From Acanthaster planci (Eukaryota; Echinodermata; Asteroidea; Valvatida; Acanthasteridae): DNA of 62,000 nt. The stretch spans positions 97,806-159,805 of the forward strand of contig NW_019091451.1 in NCBI RefSeq assembly GCF_001949145.1, read 5' to 3'. The notes below the pieces were generated by a model, which was not told the origin of the DNA, made no database searches, and saw only the letters and a list, made by a program, of their open reading frames with translations. Of this stretch, positions 10,701 through 24,179 are shown in pieces. The position numbers and the translations under genes are program-made. How positions within the stretch are numbered: position 1 is the stretch's first letter; every line of letters begins with the position of its first letter.

Positions 10701-13700
10701 TTCACTTCTGGCAGTATCGTTCCTAGGTCTCCTTGTTCGTGCAGGTTTGTTTTCATTCCCCTTGCTTACGTGGAAACGAGATTGTACATGTATAACATTG
10801 CAAAGATTAACCGACCTGCAGTCGATGGGTTCTAGATTCAGTCGAGTTGACCTGACGCAGTTATTGTCAGCAAAGGTTAGATTTAACAGAATCTTTCGTA
10901 AAAGCAGGTTATTGCTTAAAGTTTATTTCCTTATAAATTGCGATAATTTCCTTATGAATTATGATAGGTCAATTTTGGCAGGATATTTCTCTGTTAAGTC
11001 AGGTAACTTATTTAAAACGAAAAGCAATTACAAATTGTACAATTTTGCCCGTTATTTTTCCTATCCAAGGGTCCCGGAAGCGCGCCGTCAGGGGTCAGCT
11101 TTTAGGCTCAATAAGAACAATTTCGGATTTTAAAAATATTTTATTATCTGTTGTGAAATCATTTGGGACTCTGAGATATTCAATACTGCATGTGTACAAG
11201 TATAAGGCCGGTAAAAGGGAACGTACAAGTTCAAATCGTTTTAATCCATTAGTTTCAGATTACCTTTTCAACCGTGCTCATTAGCAAACCCACGCGGCCT
11301 ATGTTGCTCATATTTGTTACCAACAATGTACTATTCACCTGAGACATCTAAAATGTATTTTTAGCAGAGGTATGGTAATAAAATACTACTTTTGTAACTT
11401 AAACCCCATCAGACGTCAGTGCTAGATTGAATATATGATTCTTCTCCTCGGGGGTAGGGTTAAAAGAACTGACAATAATAGCTATTGGATTTGTGACAAA
11501 CAGCTTATGTTGTTTTGCTTTGTAAGCCATACATTCGTAGTTGTCGCCCATAATACATCTTTAGGCGAATACAGATAACTCTGCTTGATTGTTTAAGAGT
11601 AAAAACAGTTTCAGAATTGTGATTTTTTCCCATCTCCATCCCTTTCGCGACAGTGCATGCAACGAGTTTGTGTTAGCTTGCATCCTACTTGGAACTGCAG
11701 ACGAGGGAGCTTTGAATTCGAATGAAGGGGAGGCGTACGAGCAAAATATTTTCATTTTTGTTCGAAAACCGTTTCATACAATACAGTTTTCGTATATTTT
11801 AAATGCATGTTTGATAAATTCAAAGCAGGCATTTTTTAAGCGATTCCCACAAAGGCAGTATGCGTAAAAGCAATCGTCAGTGGTCTAAATTTCAGATCAA
11901 CTTTCATTGCATATTGTGGTTGACAATCCTCTCTCTCTCTCTCTACACCTACTCTTGCTCGATTCTTCGTCGATGCCCGAGGGATTATAGTGGGGAAATA
12001 GCCTTGAAGTATTCTGTGTTGCATATCATCAAAGTAGACTGGAGAACTGTTTCGAGTGGCTGTCCATAACAAGGCAGGGGGCACGTGACAGACAACTGGT
12101 TTTCAGACTTGTTTTCAACATTTGCTCGTATCCACCCGCCAATCGGAGGTCGACAGTCATCAGAAGACCCGACCCAAGTGAAAGTTAATAAGATTCGATT
12201 CCCAAAAGTAAAAGCAAGGTTGCTTTTACCGTCTTTGCAAAATATATATATTTGCAGTGACTTATTACATTGCCAGTTTATAATGTTCATATCATGTTAT
12301 TATCATTAAGAGTAAGATGTGGTGCGACCACGTGTAGACACCCAGAGTTTAATTTTGAAATGCCAAAAAGACTCTTACGATTTTATTTATCCTAATGCGT
12401 TCAAATATTTGTGATTTGACTTGACTCGACCGAAGTACTTGACTCAATTCGACGTTTGTTGCCTAAAGACCCGAGTCACTCCGTTTGACTCACTACTCCA
12501 CTCGAATCACAAAAATTAATGACTCGTTACAACTCTGCCGTCAGGCCTACGTCATGTGCCCCAGGCAACAGCCATGAATAGGGCGGTTGATTTGGGATGG
12601 ATTTGGTGGTTACGAGCGAAATTGTACCGCCGTTGCTTTCGTTGTTCGTAGCGCATTGCTTTAACCGCGCGTCAGTGCGCCGCAATCAAAGTGCGCACCC
12701 GTGACGAGCGTATTGAGAATATGAAAAACAACATAACCTGACCTTATATATCAGTAATAATGCACGACATGATTGCAACCAAATGGTTGCAATAAGGTCT
12801 GTGCTCTTTTTACTGCACATTTGGCTGGTAAAAATATGGCTGGTCGTCAGAACAAAAGCTCAAGAACAGTTTTTCTATTGTCAGAAGATTTCACGTAGCC
12901 ATCATAGCACCAAATAAGCACTTCGTGTGTGTCCCAAGAATGGTACAAGCAACGTAGTCCCATTTTGCACAAACAATGTGAATGAACTGGTGGTTAAACC
13001 GTTTTACTGGCACTCTTATTTCACCACATTTGCCTTTTGCTGATCCTGAGATAGGCCTTAGTGAAAAGCGCTCCAAAATGAACTTGTGCCACATTTCAGG
13101 GACAAAAAAGATGCTCTATCCTCTCATCAACGTGTTTCGTTGCATAGCATTTCAATTGAAATCAAATTATAATGCACGTTTTGTTATTTCAGTCGTGTAG
13201 CTGTCAGACGAGGCACATGGCACAAAGAGTTTTGATTGCTTATTTCAAAGTGTACAATGTAAGTTGGTAATAATGGACAGCATTTGCTTGAAGCACATCG
13301 TGGTTGAATCCTGAAGAAAATGGGGGAAAAAGTGCATTTTGTCGCAATATCTGACACCAACCAAGAGTGATGTCTCTGAAAAATTGGCTAGTCATAAGGA
13401 ATAGTTGGCATATTATAAGAGAGGTCCTTTCTTCGGGTTTCCACTGGCAGCAGAGAGCAGTCAAGTCTCCAGTGCACAATAATACTGTCATTAGTGGATG
13501 CCGGTGATGGGTGTTGTCGCTGTCCGCTGCCCCCAGCAAAATGGAGTGGCAAGGACCCGTGTGTATTTATCGCCCCATTTGCTTAATTTTCTCTTGGACA
13601 CAAGGGATACGGGTGAAATGGCATTTGTTTCATGATTGCTCGTCTCCCGCTTGAACCAAGGGAATTGTTGCCACTTGTCGACACCTTCCCATTTTCCAGA

Positions 13701-16700
13701 CTAGCGGCCCAATCAAAATTACCGTTTATTCGCGTCCTGTTTGTCGAGGCCAAATTTAGCACAGGTTTGAAAAGTCAACCGTTGTCATGAATCGAGAAGC
13801 TTTTGTATATTTTGGTCGGTGCACATTTACATTATAAATACACACTCCCCCGCCATACCCCGTAAGTTGGAGTTGATCATGACCCCGGATGAGGGAAGTA
13901 TCCATCAATCCTTTATCTGGGCGAAACCATTCGCTAGTACGGGAACTCTGACATCGTTTGAGTGCTATAATACAGATAGTAAAATGACATCTTAAACTTC
14001 AAAACATGTACAGAATAATAGAAAAATACTTAATAATTAACCTCCTTAGAAATCTTTCTTTTGTTGAAAACTCAAAATCCCACGTGCGTAATTTCGCCGG
14101 AGCAATTTGCCCATATGCATAACACAATATTTGTCACTTCTCAAAATTCTGCGTTCGCGTTGTTTTGCCCATTGCTTGCGAAATTTGTCTATTCTTGGGA
14201 ACTCAACCACCTATACGCCCTTGTTTGTGCCTCATGAAAAACCTGTCTCAAAAGTAAAAATGATATTTATGTGAAATTTTCCTTCGATCGATTCTAGCCT
14301 ATTATGTTCTCGACGACTGTAACCAATCTTGACAAAGTAACCTCCCTTGCAGGTTGTTCGTTGCAACACACTTAATTTATTCCGTCCTGAAACAGGAGTT
14401 TCAAATACAAAAAACAATGATTTTTGGCCAAATTCGTCCTTTTGTCTAAGCCGTGGTGATTCACATAATTTCAAATTAGTGTTTTTTTATTCTCACTGTC
14501 CTTTCATTTTCGTTCTATTCCGTGTTTCTTTTTGCACCTTTTAAGATTTTTCAAAGAGAGACAAGCACCCTCTTGCCCTCCATTCCACAGCGTCCGACCA
14601 ATCTTGAGAACGATGCATTATTCGGTACTTGATATTAGCTTCTGCGTTACAGGAAATGATCTATAATTTTTTAGTGTAACTGGACACGGAACTGCAACGA
14701 TGTGACATTTCTCCTGGGACGTTCGACCCATTCACTCCTGGAATTAGGCCAAGAGCGCCATTTTAAGATTACGGAGAAGAAACTTGAGTTATGCTCGTTC
14801 TCAAAGGACAATTGGTTTCATCGTGCAATGGGGATTAAACCATTCTTTTTGGCAACCACCCTCTGCAAAATTTAGATTAAACTGGCACATACTTCCGTAC
14901 TAACTTCACAGCTAAAATTAAGACGATTCCATGGACAACAGTCATGGACTGTTTGCTCAAAACAGTGAGCCCCAAGCATCAGTCAGTGCCCTTTTCGCCC
15001 AGCTGAAATGACGAATCGTGTGACAAGATTACGCGCACGGTGAAAGTGGCGTATAAGTAGAGGAGTGTTTGAGTAGGCCTGCCATGAATGATAATTTGGA
15101 ACACTGAACTATTAAAATAATCATGAATAGTAAGGTATAAGGCATCCAATGATCGAAATACTTAAATTTTATGAGTAATAACTCCCTTTTTCCCTTGCTA
15201 TCTAATGTTTCCGTAGACCTTTAAATATGTCATAAGTGATCAAGATTTGACGTCAGGGGACGTGTATAAAATGTACCCTATGGTGTCTGCCGTGCTCGTC
15301 GTGGTCCAGGTGTTGCTGTTTCAAAATACCTCATCAATTTCGACTGTCCCTGTAGTCTGTCCCTGTACGCCATCCGTATTACCCAGCCGATCGATAAAGA
15401 TCTGTAATTCATACCGTTTGTCTTCTTTATTTTTCGTTCACAACGACCGGAAACGGATGTTCTGGGGAACATGAGCTGCCATCTAACTTCACAGCAACAC
15501 CTGCTCAGTCGTCCCGAGGCGGGTCGGCTACAGGCTAGCCTTCCCCCTTTCCCCCCAAAGGAAGGTCCACCATCTGCCGACGTGCACAGGGTCTGAGTTT
15601 CCATAATGTAAGTGGTTGCCATAGTCACCGTTTCTTTCCTCCGCTGCCTGGCATTTAGTCAGCTAGCTGCTCAAAGCTTTGATATTTAAGTTTAATAATC
15701 ACCAGCATCAGATTCATAGGTCCTTTTCTGACGACGAGACACGCTGACATCAAGGGAAGAAGGAAAAATCACGCAAGAGGTAATAGGATGCAAGCAGAGG
15801 AAGAAAAGAAAATGAACTCAGTCGGAAGCCTCCACTGAAAAAGAACGTTATCGTAGCTGCAAATTTATTACATGCTGGTATGTGTAGATTCAATTGCTAA
15901 TGTGCATAATAATGCAAGGGGTGTTCAGTGTGCTTGGTCTGTCCAAAAATGACCTTTGTATAAACCAAAAAGATCAGCCGCGCTTTAAAAAGTTCTATTT
16001 TTCAGCCTGTCACCCATGCGCGTGCAGTTAGCAAGCGGCACGTTCGATCAGTGATAAATAGTCAACCAATGATCGATTTTGACTAGTAGCCTATGCATTA
16101 AAAATATATCGGGCATCAGGGAAAATCGACCAGTGGTTAACAAATTGCGGCTGATCAAACTTGCTCCAGGGTGACAAACCCACCGTATTTGCCAAATGGT
16201 CTTACTTTGGGCGGAACGTGGTAATTTTCCAAAGCAACTTTTTTTTTCATTTAAAATCATTTAAACTGTGACGAAGACGACATCCCATTCGTTACCTCGT
16301 GCAATAACTCCTTCCATTTACCAAACACGAAACCTACCTTTTTGTCGTATGCGACCCTAGACAATTCCGAAAGGAATCCCACCATCACAGGAGTAAATTC
16401 TAAATAAATATTTCACTGTATAAATCCTTGCCTTTAGCCTACGAGTTCAGTCATAACTTGTGGCTGCGAAATGGAACTTCCATTAACCGATTTAGAGGAG
16501 CCTCTGTTTAATTCTGCTGCGCCGTACGATGGGAGGAACAAATCAGTGACACCAGTCAGGATGACCAACCGTTGAATGTGATTTAGTTACACGATATCAC
16601 ATTGTTAATGTCTATAAGTTTTCTGACGATGATTAAGTTAATAACACCTTAAATAACCTTACATGAGCCGAGGACAGCAGATTCTACCCCTTACAATGAT

Positions 16701-19700
16701 TATTAAATATTGTGACGGCAATTTTTCTAGATCACACGGAGCCGTCTGGTGTTGTCAGTCTATAAAACTCTTGCATACCATTCCTGGGAAACTTTTAATT
16801 TCTTCAAAGACAGGCTAAAAATAAATTCATCATTGACTGTGCTAAATACATGGGTCAACAGGGGAGTGTGAAACAATTGTGTAATAAAAAAGGACACTTT
16901 GTCGGGTTGAATAGACCGTATTCGAGGGAGATCCAATTTCAGTAGTATTTCTGAACGTACAATATTATATACATTTGAAACCATAAATGGGATGGCACCA
17001 GGTAATTTGGGGTCGTAGTGAAATGGACTGGTCCCCATCCCTATTATATAGGGACCGGTAGCTAGCTGCGGTTTAACGTGTGCGATTGGGCCCTACGATT
17101 TGGTTGCTGAATATTTGAATTTTTGTCACACTAGGCCTAATTATGTTGCAGAGAGAGGCAAATAAACACACGTACCTATCCTTGCTTACCCCACTGTCGT
17201 TCACAGTAAGGTAGGCCTAATATATTTTTTCAGTGATTTTTATCGATAAATCAATTTACTTCGATTTATGGTTACTGTATTAAAATTTCCACAAATGGAA
17301 AACTTATGGTGAAGTTTTTTCGGAGATGAAGAAGAAAATGCTACCAGCTCCTGCTTGATTGTGCATTGAGCGGGCATCGTTTCCTCATTTACGTACACCC
17401 GGAAGGGTTCTGCCGGATTCATTACCTGCTACCGGTACCCATGTTCGGAGAACGTCTGTAAGACGTTTGGAGAGTACGTATGGGACGGGAACCAGTCTTT
17501 TGTTCGCAGGTGCAATGTAACAATGAGTTTGAAACAATCGTTCTTTCTGGAAATTCCAATCCATAGGAAGGTGCATTCGTTAGGCCCGACGAGACATACT
17601 TTGGTCACTAGTGTTCGGCGCTAGTATTGGCCTGTGTCTTATGAGGAATGGTTGTTCGAGACCACAGCATCGCAGGAGCCAAGGAATTCAGTTTTTTTAG
17701 TGATTGAATGTCATGGGAGACTTCAGTATCTGCATGGAGACATCCTCTGGTCAAAGGTGGCTTGCTTGAAATCATTGTGCAGCCCCATAAGACGACGTGT
17801 GTTGAACCTTTTACATACGTATAGGCCTAAGCTAACGTTCAATGCTGAAGCAGGCATGTACAGCTACAATGACATCACCAAGACTGCACCCAAGGGGCCG
17901 ACAGTGCACTTGTCAGCTAATGAAAATCAAATTTTGGTCTACTGAGATTTCAGCAAGGGTTTAATTGGTTGGCCACATTGATCGAACGAATATAAACGGA
18001 AGGCAAAGTTGTACAGTAAGATGCCCAAATCTCGGACATGTCAACCCGATTGACATGACACCGGTTATCACCAGTGAGTGAACAGATCACGGTTGGATGA
18101 ATCACGTACATGGAAACTACTCTGGAAATATTGGTTCATGGAGCTATAACGGAGAGAATACCAATTCATCTTTTGATCAACCTCGAAACAAGTGAGCAAC
18201 TGAAGGTTCGGGGATTGCTATCTGTGGATTCAAGGCGACAAAAATAGAGGATTGGGTGAGTTAACATTTCTTTCTTTTCTTCATTGTAAATTTCCTTCTC
18301 GACACCGTGCATTATATTTTCTACAAAAGCATTTGGATCAGGCGAGCCGAAATTTCTGTCTACATCGCTTTTAAGGAATCCAGAAAAGCTTAATAACAAC
18401 AACAAAATTTCATATTGATGGACTTCAGGAGCCGAACCAGTGTTGGGGCTTAATGTGTCTTAGTCCTTTCTTAGTTCATTTAGTTTGGCAAGTTTGGACC
18501 AAACTGACGCTTTTGAGTTTAGAGTAGTGCTATTCACATTTAATGCAACACTCTGTGTTCATTTTATAGCAGGATGTTATTAGAATACCTCAATTAAGTA
18601 TCAACTTGTTGCACAGATATGTAACCTTAGCTTTCGAGAGACAGAAAAACCAGGGACATATTTTCTTACAAAGTCCATTCTAAACTTTTTGAAATGAGCA
18701 GAACGTCAGTCAATTTATCCAAAACGTACGTGAATTGGTGTTTATTTGAACATCTGTACCCTTTCCGATAATACTTTGACATTTGTGTATTATAACTTTT
18801 AACGCAGTATGCAGAACTTTTCGGTCAGACCCCTGTTCGAGAAATGCGTGTACATGTTAAATTTCGATCATGTCTCCGCAACCTATTGACTAGCGCCCAT
18901 GAACGTGTGCAGATCTTAAGTGCAACAGTGTAGTCACTGGGTTTTTTTACCAAACATTGATCAAAATGATATGGTTTTTCCGTTTTTAACTAAAATTTAA
19001 AGCAAATAATGGGAAATACAGCCTGAAATGTTGAATAAATTCTTTTCTAAATTATTAACAACTAATGGGAAAATTGTACATCAGTTAAGTTTAATTTACC
19101 TAGAATACATTATATAGGCCTATCCAAAGTTGTCATACCTTACAGTATACAGCACACAAACGATGTTTCACCATTGATACCACGTCGGTAATAATTGAAT
19201 ACAAGAAACCCCAATTGTGTGTTTCTTATATCTATACAAATACACGAATTTTCTTTCCATTGTTGTATTTATAAAGGATAGCTTCCTGTAAAAAGTTAAT
19301 ATTTCGTCTGCCTTGGAAATATACAAAATAAAGCTATACTGAAAATTGTATTGAAGATAAAAGATAAAAAGCACTTTTTGAAACCACGACAGAGTCTAAC
19401 AAAGCATTAGTTGTGTTCTTTTAAAAGAAATAGTTTTCCATTTTATACAAATTAAATCGACTTCATTGAAGAGTCTTTTAGCTACCCATTCAGTTGATTT
19501 CTTTACAATCTTTGCTTTCAAACTTTTAGAATATTATAAAAGCATTATAAAAATCATCTTGGGTACACCGCCACTGTTGCTGTTTTCTCTGCAAACATAT
19601 CTACAGTAACAAAGGTTAAACTTTGAAGCGATCTAAATAAGTAAAAGTGTGTGAGAAAATATGTGAATTAACAAAACTTGAGTTTTGATTTCTGTTAACT

Positions 19701-20215
19701 ATATTATACATATGCAATGACAGCTCACTTTATTGGGTATATGTACAATATATCTATATACACAAATTGATTAAACTGACTTCTAATTGCAATTGGCGCA
19801 AATCCATTTTATAATATAAATCTACTCCACAATACATCTGGTTTAAAAATAACTATTAAGTAAAATAGATAAATGGTAATTTGTTACCATTACTAATCTT
19901 TAAATACAATTGTGCACAGCCTGAGCCTTTTGCTACTGCTATGATAATTGTGCACGAAGAACTTTGGAAAATATGGGCAAGTTTACCAAAAACCTTCAGC
20001 GCAAAGCAGTTGAGTGGATTTTATTTTTCAAACAGATAACTTTTTGGATCATAGTGTTGCAACAATAAATTTGTCTTTCGTAATATGTATCAGGAATGTG
20101 GCTTCGGGAACCAAAACCGCTAAGAGCAACCATTCTTTTTTTCATAATAACGAGATGAAAATTAAGATTGTGTAATCAATACTCAAAATGGTCCGCGGGG
20201 ACCCAATTTTATTGC
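10701..20215. other. Intergenic DNA, no supported gene
   Basis: Only short open frames without recognisable domains occur. Visible details are a 10-bp-arm palindrome (GTAAAAGCAA near 12208), a cluster of GACTC words near 12410-12540 including two TGACTCA (AP-1-type) sites, and TAGGCCTA words near 17132, 17212, 17822 and 19115. The longest frames (about 116-128 codons near 10.7 and 15.3 kb) start at non-ATG codons and look fortuitous. Confidence 0.5.
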
Positions 20216-20219
20216 CATT

Positions 20220-20580
20220 ACCACACTTGTACGGCACCATTACTCCACAACACTGGAATCTCTCTCATTCGCTGCCAGCCCCCAATCAATCATCCACACA
20301 TCCCCTCTATTTTCTACTCAGTCTCCAAGCTCATTCTCCCTCAGTTTCTGCCTGACCCCTTTCACATTCAGTTCATCTAACACACATACATTTTTCTTCT
20401 TTCCTCTCGTCATGCCTTTACATTCGTCCCTGTCGGCCATCCGTCACATTCTGTCGTTGCTGCATTCCTCCCGGGACACATTTGCTCAATCTTTTTTCTC
20501 CCATTCTCGCCAGAATCTTTGAGAGCCATTTTTACCTTCAACTTTATTACTCCTGCATTTTCTTACATCTAACGTCTTCA
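20220..20580 (+). repeat. Pyrimidine-rich, G-poor tract
   Basis: About 360 bp in which the + strand is dominated by C and T, with many CATTC, CTCCC and TTCT words and very little G. It is not a simple tandem repeat. Skews like this can mark an old processed insertion, a triplex-prone tract or simply a degenerate low-complexity region. Confidence 0.5.
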
Positions 20581-23500
20581 TCCTCTCATATTTCCCACTG
20601 GTGGCAGTGCTATCTGGACCTCTCAGAAAGATATTTTCATTAAGTGTCGAAAGACTAACAGCGACGACCACAGATTTCAACAGACTATTGTTATATTTAA
20701 GCTTCAGGACTTGCTGGGCTGATATTTTGTTCCTGCGAGGTACCCCCTCCTCTTTAACCCCTTGTTTTTTCCCTAAATTTCAATGTCAACATCACAAGGA
20801 TGCCTTCATCATTGAAACACATTACTCCACCGCAGTGTTGGCAAGAAGTTATGTTATAAATAAAGTTTGTGTAGTGATATGAAAAGCAGAAACGTATTCA
20901 TTTCATATAGGCCTACACAGTGTAAAAGCAGTGTTGTGTATTGAAGAAGACATAGCTAATTTATAATAGGAGTGAGTACGATTTCTACTTATAAATATGC
21001 TGTTTTCAGTGTGGGTTTTTCCAGCCATATTTCGCAAAGTGTTAATTGCTTTTTGAGATAGGGCATTCACTTTCAATTAGGCTACATCTGCTCGTAAGTA
21101 CAACTACACATTGTTCTGCTGATCTTGGTAATGCGGTTTCTATGCATGCGCAAACAAATTATTTTGTGTATTCAAAATATCCACTTATACATAAAGCTTG
21201 ATTTCAAACCTGTAACAGCAATATTTACATACACGATGCAATGAAACGAAATGAAATATTATTCAATACTCGATTGCATCGACCTGCACGTGATGTGACC
21301 ACACGATGACATTGTATACGAACCTACAATGTAAATTGACCTAACCGTCACATGTATTCATTTAAGAATAGTGCACACTATCGGCAACCTGCCGACACTA
21401 TAAGTAGAAATTGTTCTATACAATGGATACAATGCATGCTTTAGCAGCTCATATGCGGGGTTTAACTAAAACTCTGGAGGTCTTCTTGTTTACTATGAAG
21501 CCCACATCGACACTTTCGAAATAACATAGGCCTATTTTACACGTAGCTAGATTATGAGAAAAGAATGGTCAAAACAGATTGGATGGAGAATAGACAACTG
21601 ACAACGTACCTTGAGACGCTAGTGTTCTAATTTCTTACTCTAGGTGGTATTTTGATCATTACAGTTACAAATAAAAGTAGACGCCTTTAATATTGATCAA
21701 ACAGAATTGAAACAGTTTTACATTTGTGGCCAAAGTTGTGGTTCTTAAAATCTGGACGAAATGCAATAAGCATTCCCCTCTTATAAACTTTTTGAAATTT
21801 GCATGGAAAAGCTACAATTAAGGCCCTGGATACAGAAATTCTATATGTTAACAAATGAATAAATTAGAACTAATGAAGGAATCGGATAAAACGGACTAGA
21901 TTCAAAGCCCTTGAGATGCATTTAATCTTACAATTTAAACCTGTGCAATCATGCCAGTATAAAATTGCAAACTGCCTTTAATATCTATAAAATGATGCGT
22001 AAGACAGATTCGTTCGACCCCTTTGCCGGATCCTCTAACATACAATGTTGAAACATTATGTAGGGGGCCTATAATGAGCGTGCCTTTTCTTCAGTCGACA
22101 GGAAATGCTATACCCTGCTGTAGATGACGCACTCCTCATCCCTGCACCGTTTTACAGCCCCAATGGCAGCTGATAAAGGGTCCTGGCTAGACAAAATAAC
22201 TCCATTTACCTCCCCAGTCACGTCTAGAAGATTTGGTCGAGATTTCACGATTAAATCAGCCCCAGTGGCGTGGTATCCTCTTCAGATCCCGCGTGCTTTG
22301 TGGGTGTATGCTAGAGAAAACGGTACACCGGTCGTGCCAAAGAGAAGTTTACCACGAACACGAAGTTAGCAATGCGCCACACCGTAACACTCATTGAGGG
22401 CGTTTGGGCACTATGCCCCTAGAGCTGTTTACACAGAGAGCTGCGAAGTGAGTGTCTCAACTATTGGAACCAAAATGGTAGACTATGCGCCAGTGCAAAT
22501 GGGCAATTAGCACACGAAAGCTGCATGCTGCACTGTGCAATGAACAGACATTTTTGTTCAAAAGTCTGAAGTTGGCGCTACTCTCTCTAAATACAGCTCC
22601 GGATGCCCCTAATGACTGAAAGTCACAATCGTTCACAGATCATACCCTTATGACGCAAGGGAAAACTTCAGTTCCGATATTCTCGTCTATAGACCGGGTC
22701 CATTGCCAGAAAAACTAAGCACATTATTCTGTAATATATGTAATTTAATGTGATATTGGTCAAGTGCAAACAAATCATGCAAAGTAAGTCTTTTGTGCGT
22801 TGCGATATCATCATTGGTGCTCAACATGATCAGATATATTGTTTGCAATCGGTTAATTCAAAACAGGCGGCCACCCTGTGCAACCCTTTACAAGTTGCCC
22901 GTTCTTCAATGTTTCTAATCTTCAATGTTTCTAATCGCCAGGATAAAAAGGGATCATGTCACCCCTGTTCTGAAACCCATTTATCTTCAGTTTTGTGGAT
23001 TGTGGATGGTTGGTTGGTTCATAAGTGGAGGCCGGCATCATTTGTAAATTTCACACCAGGCTTACCCTAAAGCTTATTAATACATCTCTAAATATTATTT
23101 AAATGCTGTCTTATATTCTTACACGTGCTTCGTTTGTCTATGAAACCGCGAATTCGCGCTGTGCAACCCTCAAAATTATACATGCGCTTCATCCTATAAC
23201 AGCCTCCTGGTATTAAGCGTCTGGGCAGCTTGTAAGAGGATTCTCAGTGCTTTTGCTCTTCCCCTCCCCCATCATAACACACCTACCCAGCGGTGGGGTT
23301 TCTGTAGAAAGGAAGAAGACGGGAGTAACGTGTCCTAAATGTGTCTTAAAGCTGTAGGGCATGTAAACTAATGCTCAGTCGAGCAAAAGGATCGCGAGGT
23401 CCGGAAGGTTCTTTAAGTCAGAACGTGCAGTACTGACATTAGCCCGTAAAATTCACATTCAGAAACGTACGAGTTTGTTGTCGTTTGTCTCAAGGCAGAA

Positions 23501-24179
23501 CCAGGAAGAAATAAATTCACTTGGTAAAAAACCCTTTTAAAGATTTCAGAATCCCGACGTACAAAACTGAAAGTTCTTATGATTATAAGAATAAATAATA
23601 GGGCTCTTTTACGTGGTTATAAACAGAATTTACCTTTGTAACTTTATATGATATTATATGGTTATTTTAGGACTTAAATTATCTTATAATTGTTGATATC
23701 ATCCCATCTTTTCATTCAGTGCAGTATAAGGTGGCTGCCATTTTGAATTTTGCACTTCGGCATACGTAATCACAGCCCAAGAACACTGTTTGTGCAACTC
23801 ACAGGGTTTTAAATACGCCCTAAATAATAAGAGTCGATCCAAATAAATTTCGACATCAACATCGGTTTTTGATGGCCACAGATTTTCATTGAAGCGCGAC
23901 TTCTAGAAAATTAATCTGTCTACGTTTAAGACTGCAGGTATATAAAATAGCTTTCTACATACGTGCGCTGTATGAAGATCATAGGTTTTACTCCTTATGT
24001 ACCTTATAGATCCTAAGGTCGTGGTCACGTGTGGCACATATAACTAAGCTTGAACAGACACCGTCATTTTCAAAACAACAGGACTACACAATGGAATTTA
24101 TAATGTGAGTTTCTTCCTGTGAAAGTCTCAACAAACCTGTCATTTTCTCAGGCAGGCGGTGTAGTTCTTCCGAATCTTC
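20581..24179. other. Intergenic DNA downstream of the GPCR gene
   Basis: No gene recognised. It contains a tandem duplication of TTCAATGTTTCTAATC near 22907-22937 and TAGGCCTA near 20908 and 21537. The last part should include the 3' UTR of the minus-strand GPCR, but I did not find a convincing AATAAA close to its stop. Confidence 0.45.

Noticed and set aside
10747-11133. 128-codon + strand frame
   Set aside because: Non-ATG start, very rich in Arg, Lys, Phe and Asn as expected of translated AT-rich DNA, no domain.
12410-12540. Cluster of GACTC words including two TGACTCA sites
   Set aside because: Could be read as an AP-1 enhancer, but it looks like a degenerate GACTC tandem repeat and there is no gene nearby to support regulation.
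15278-15628. 116-codon minus-strand frame
   Set aside because: No recognisable domain, non-conserved-looking composition; treated as chance.
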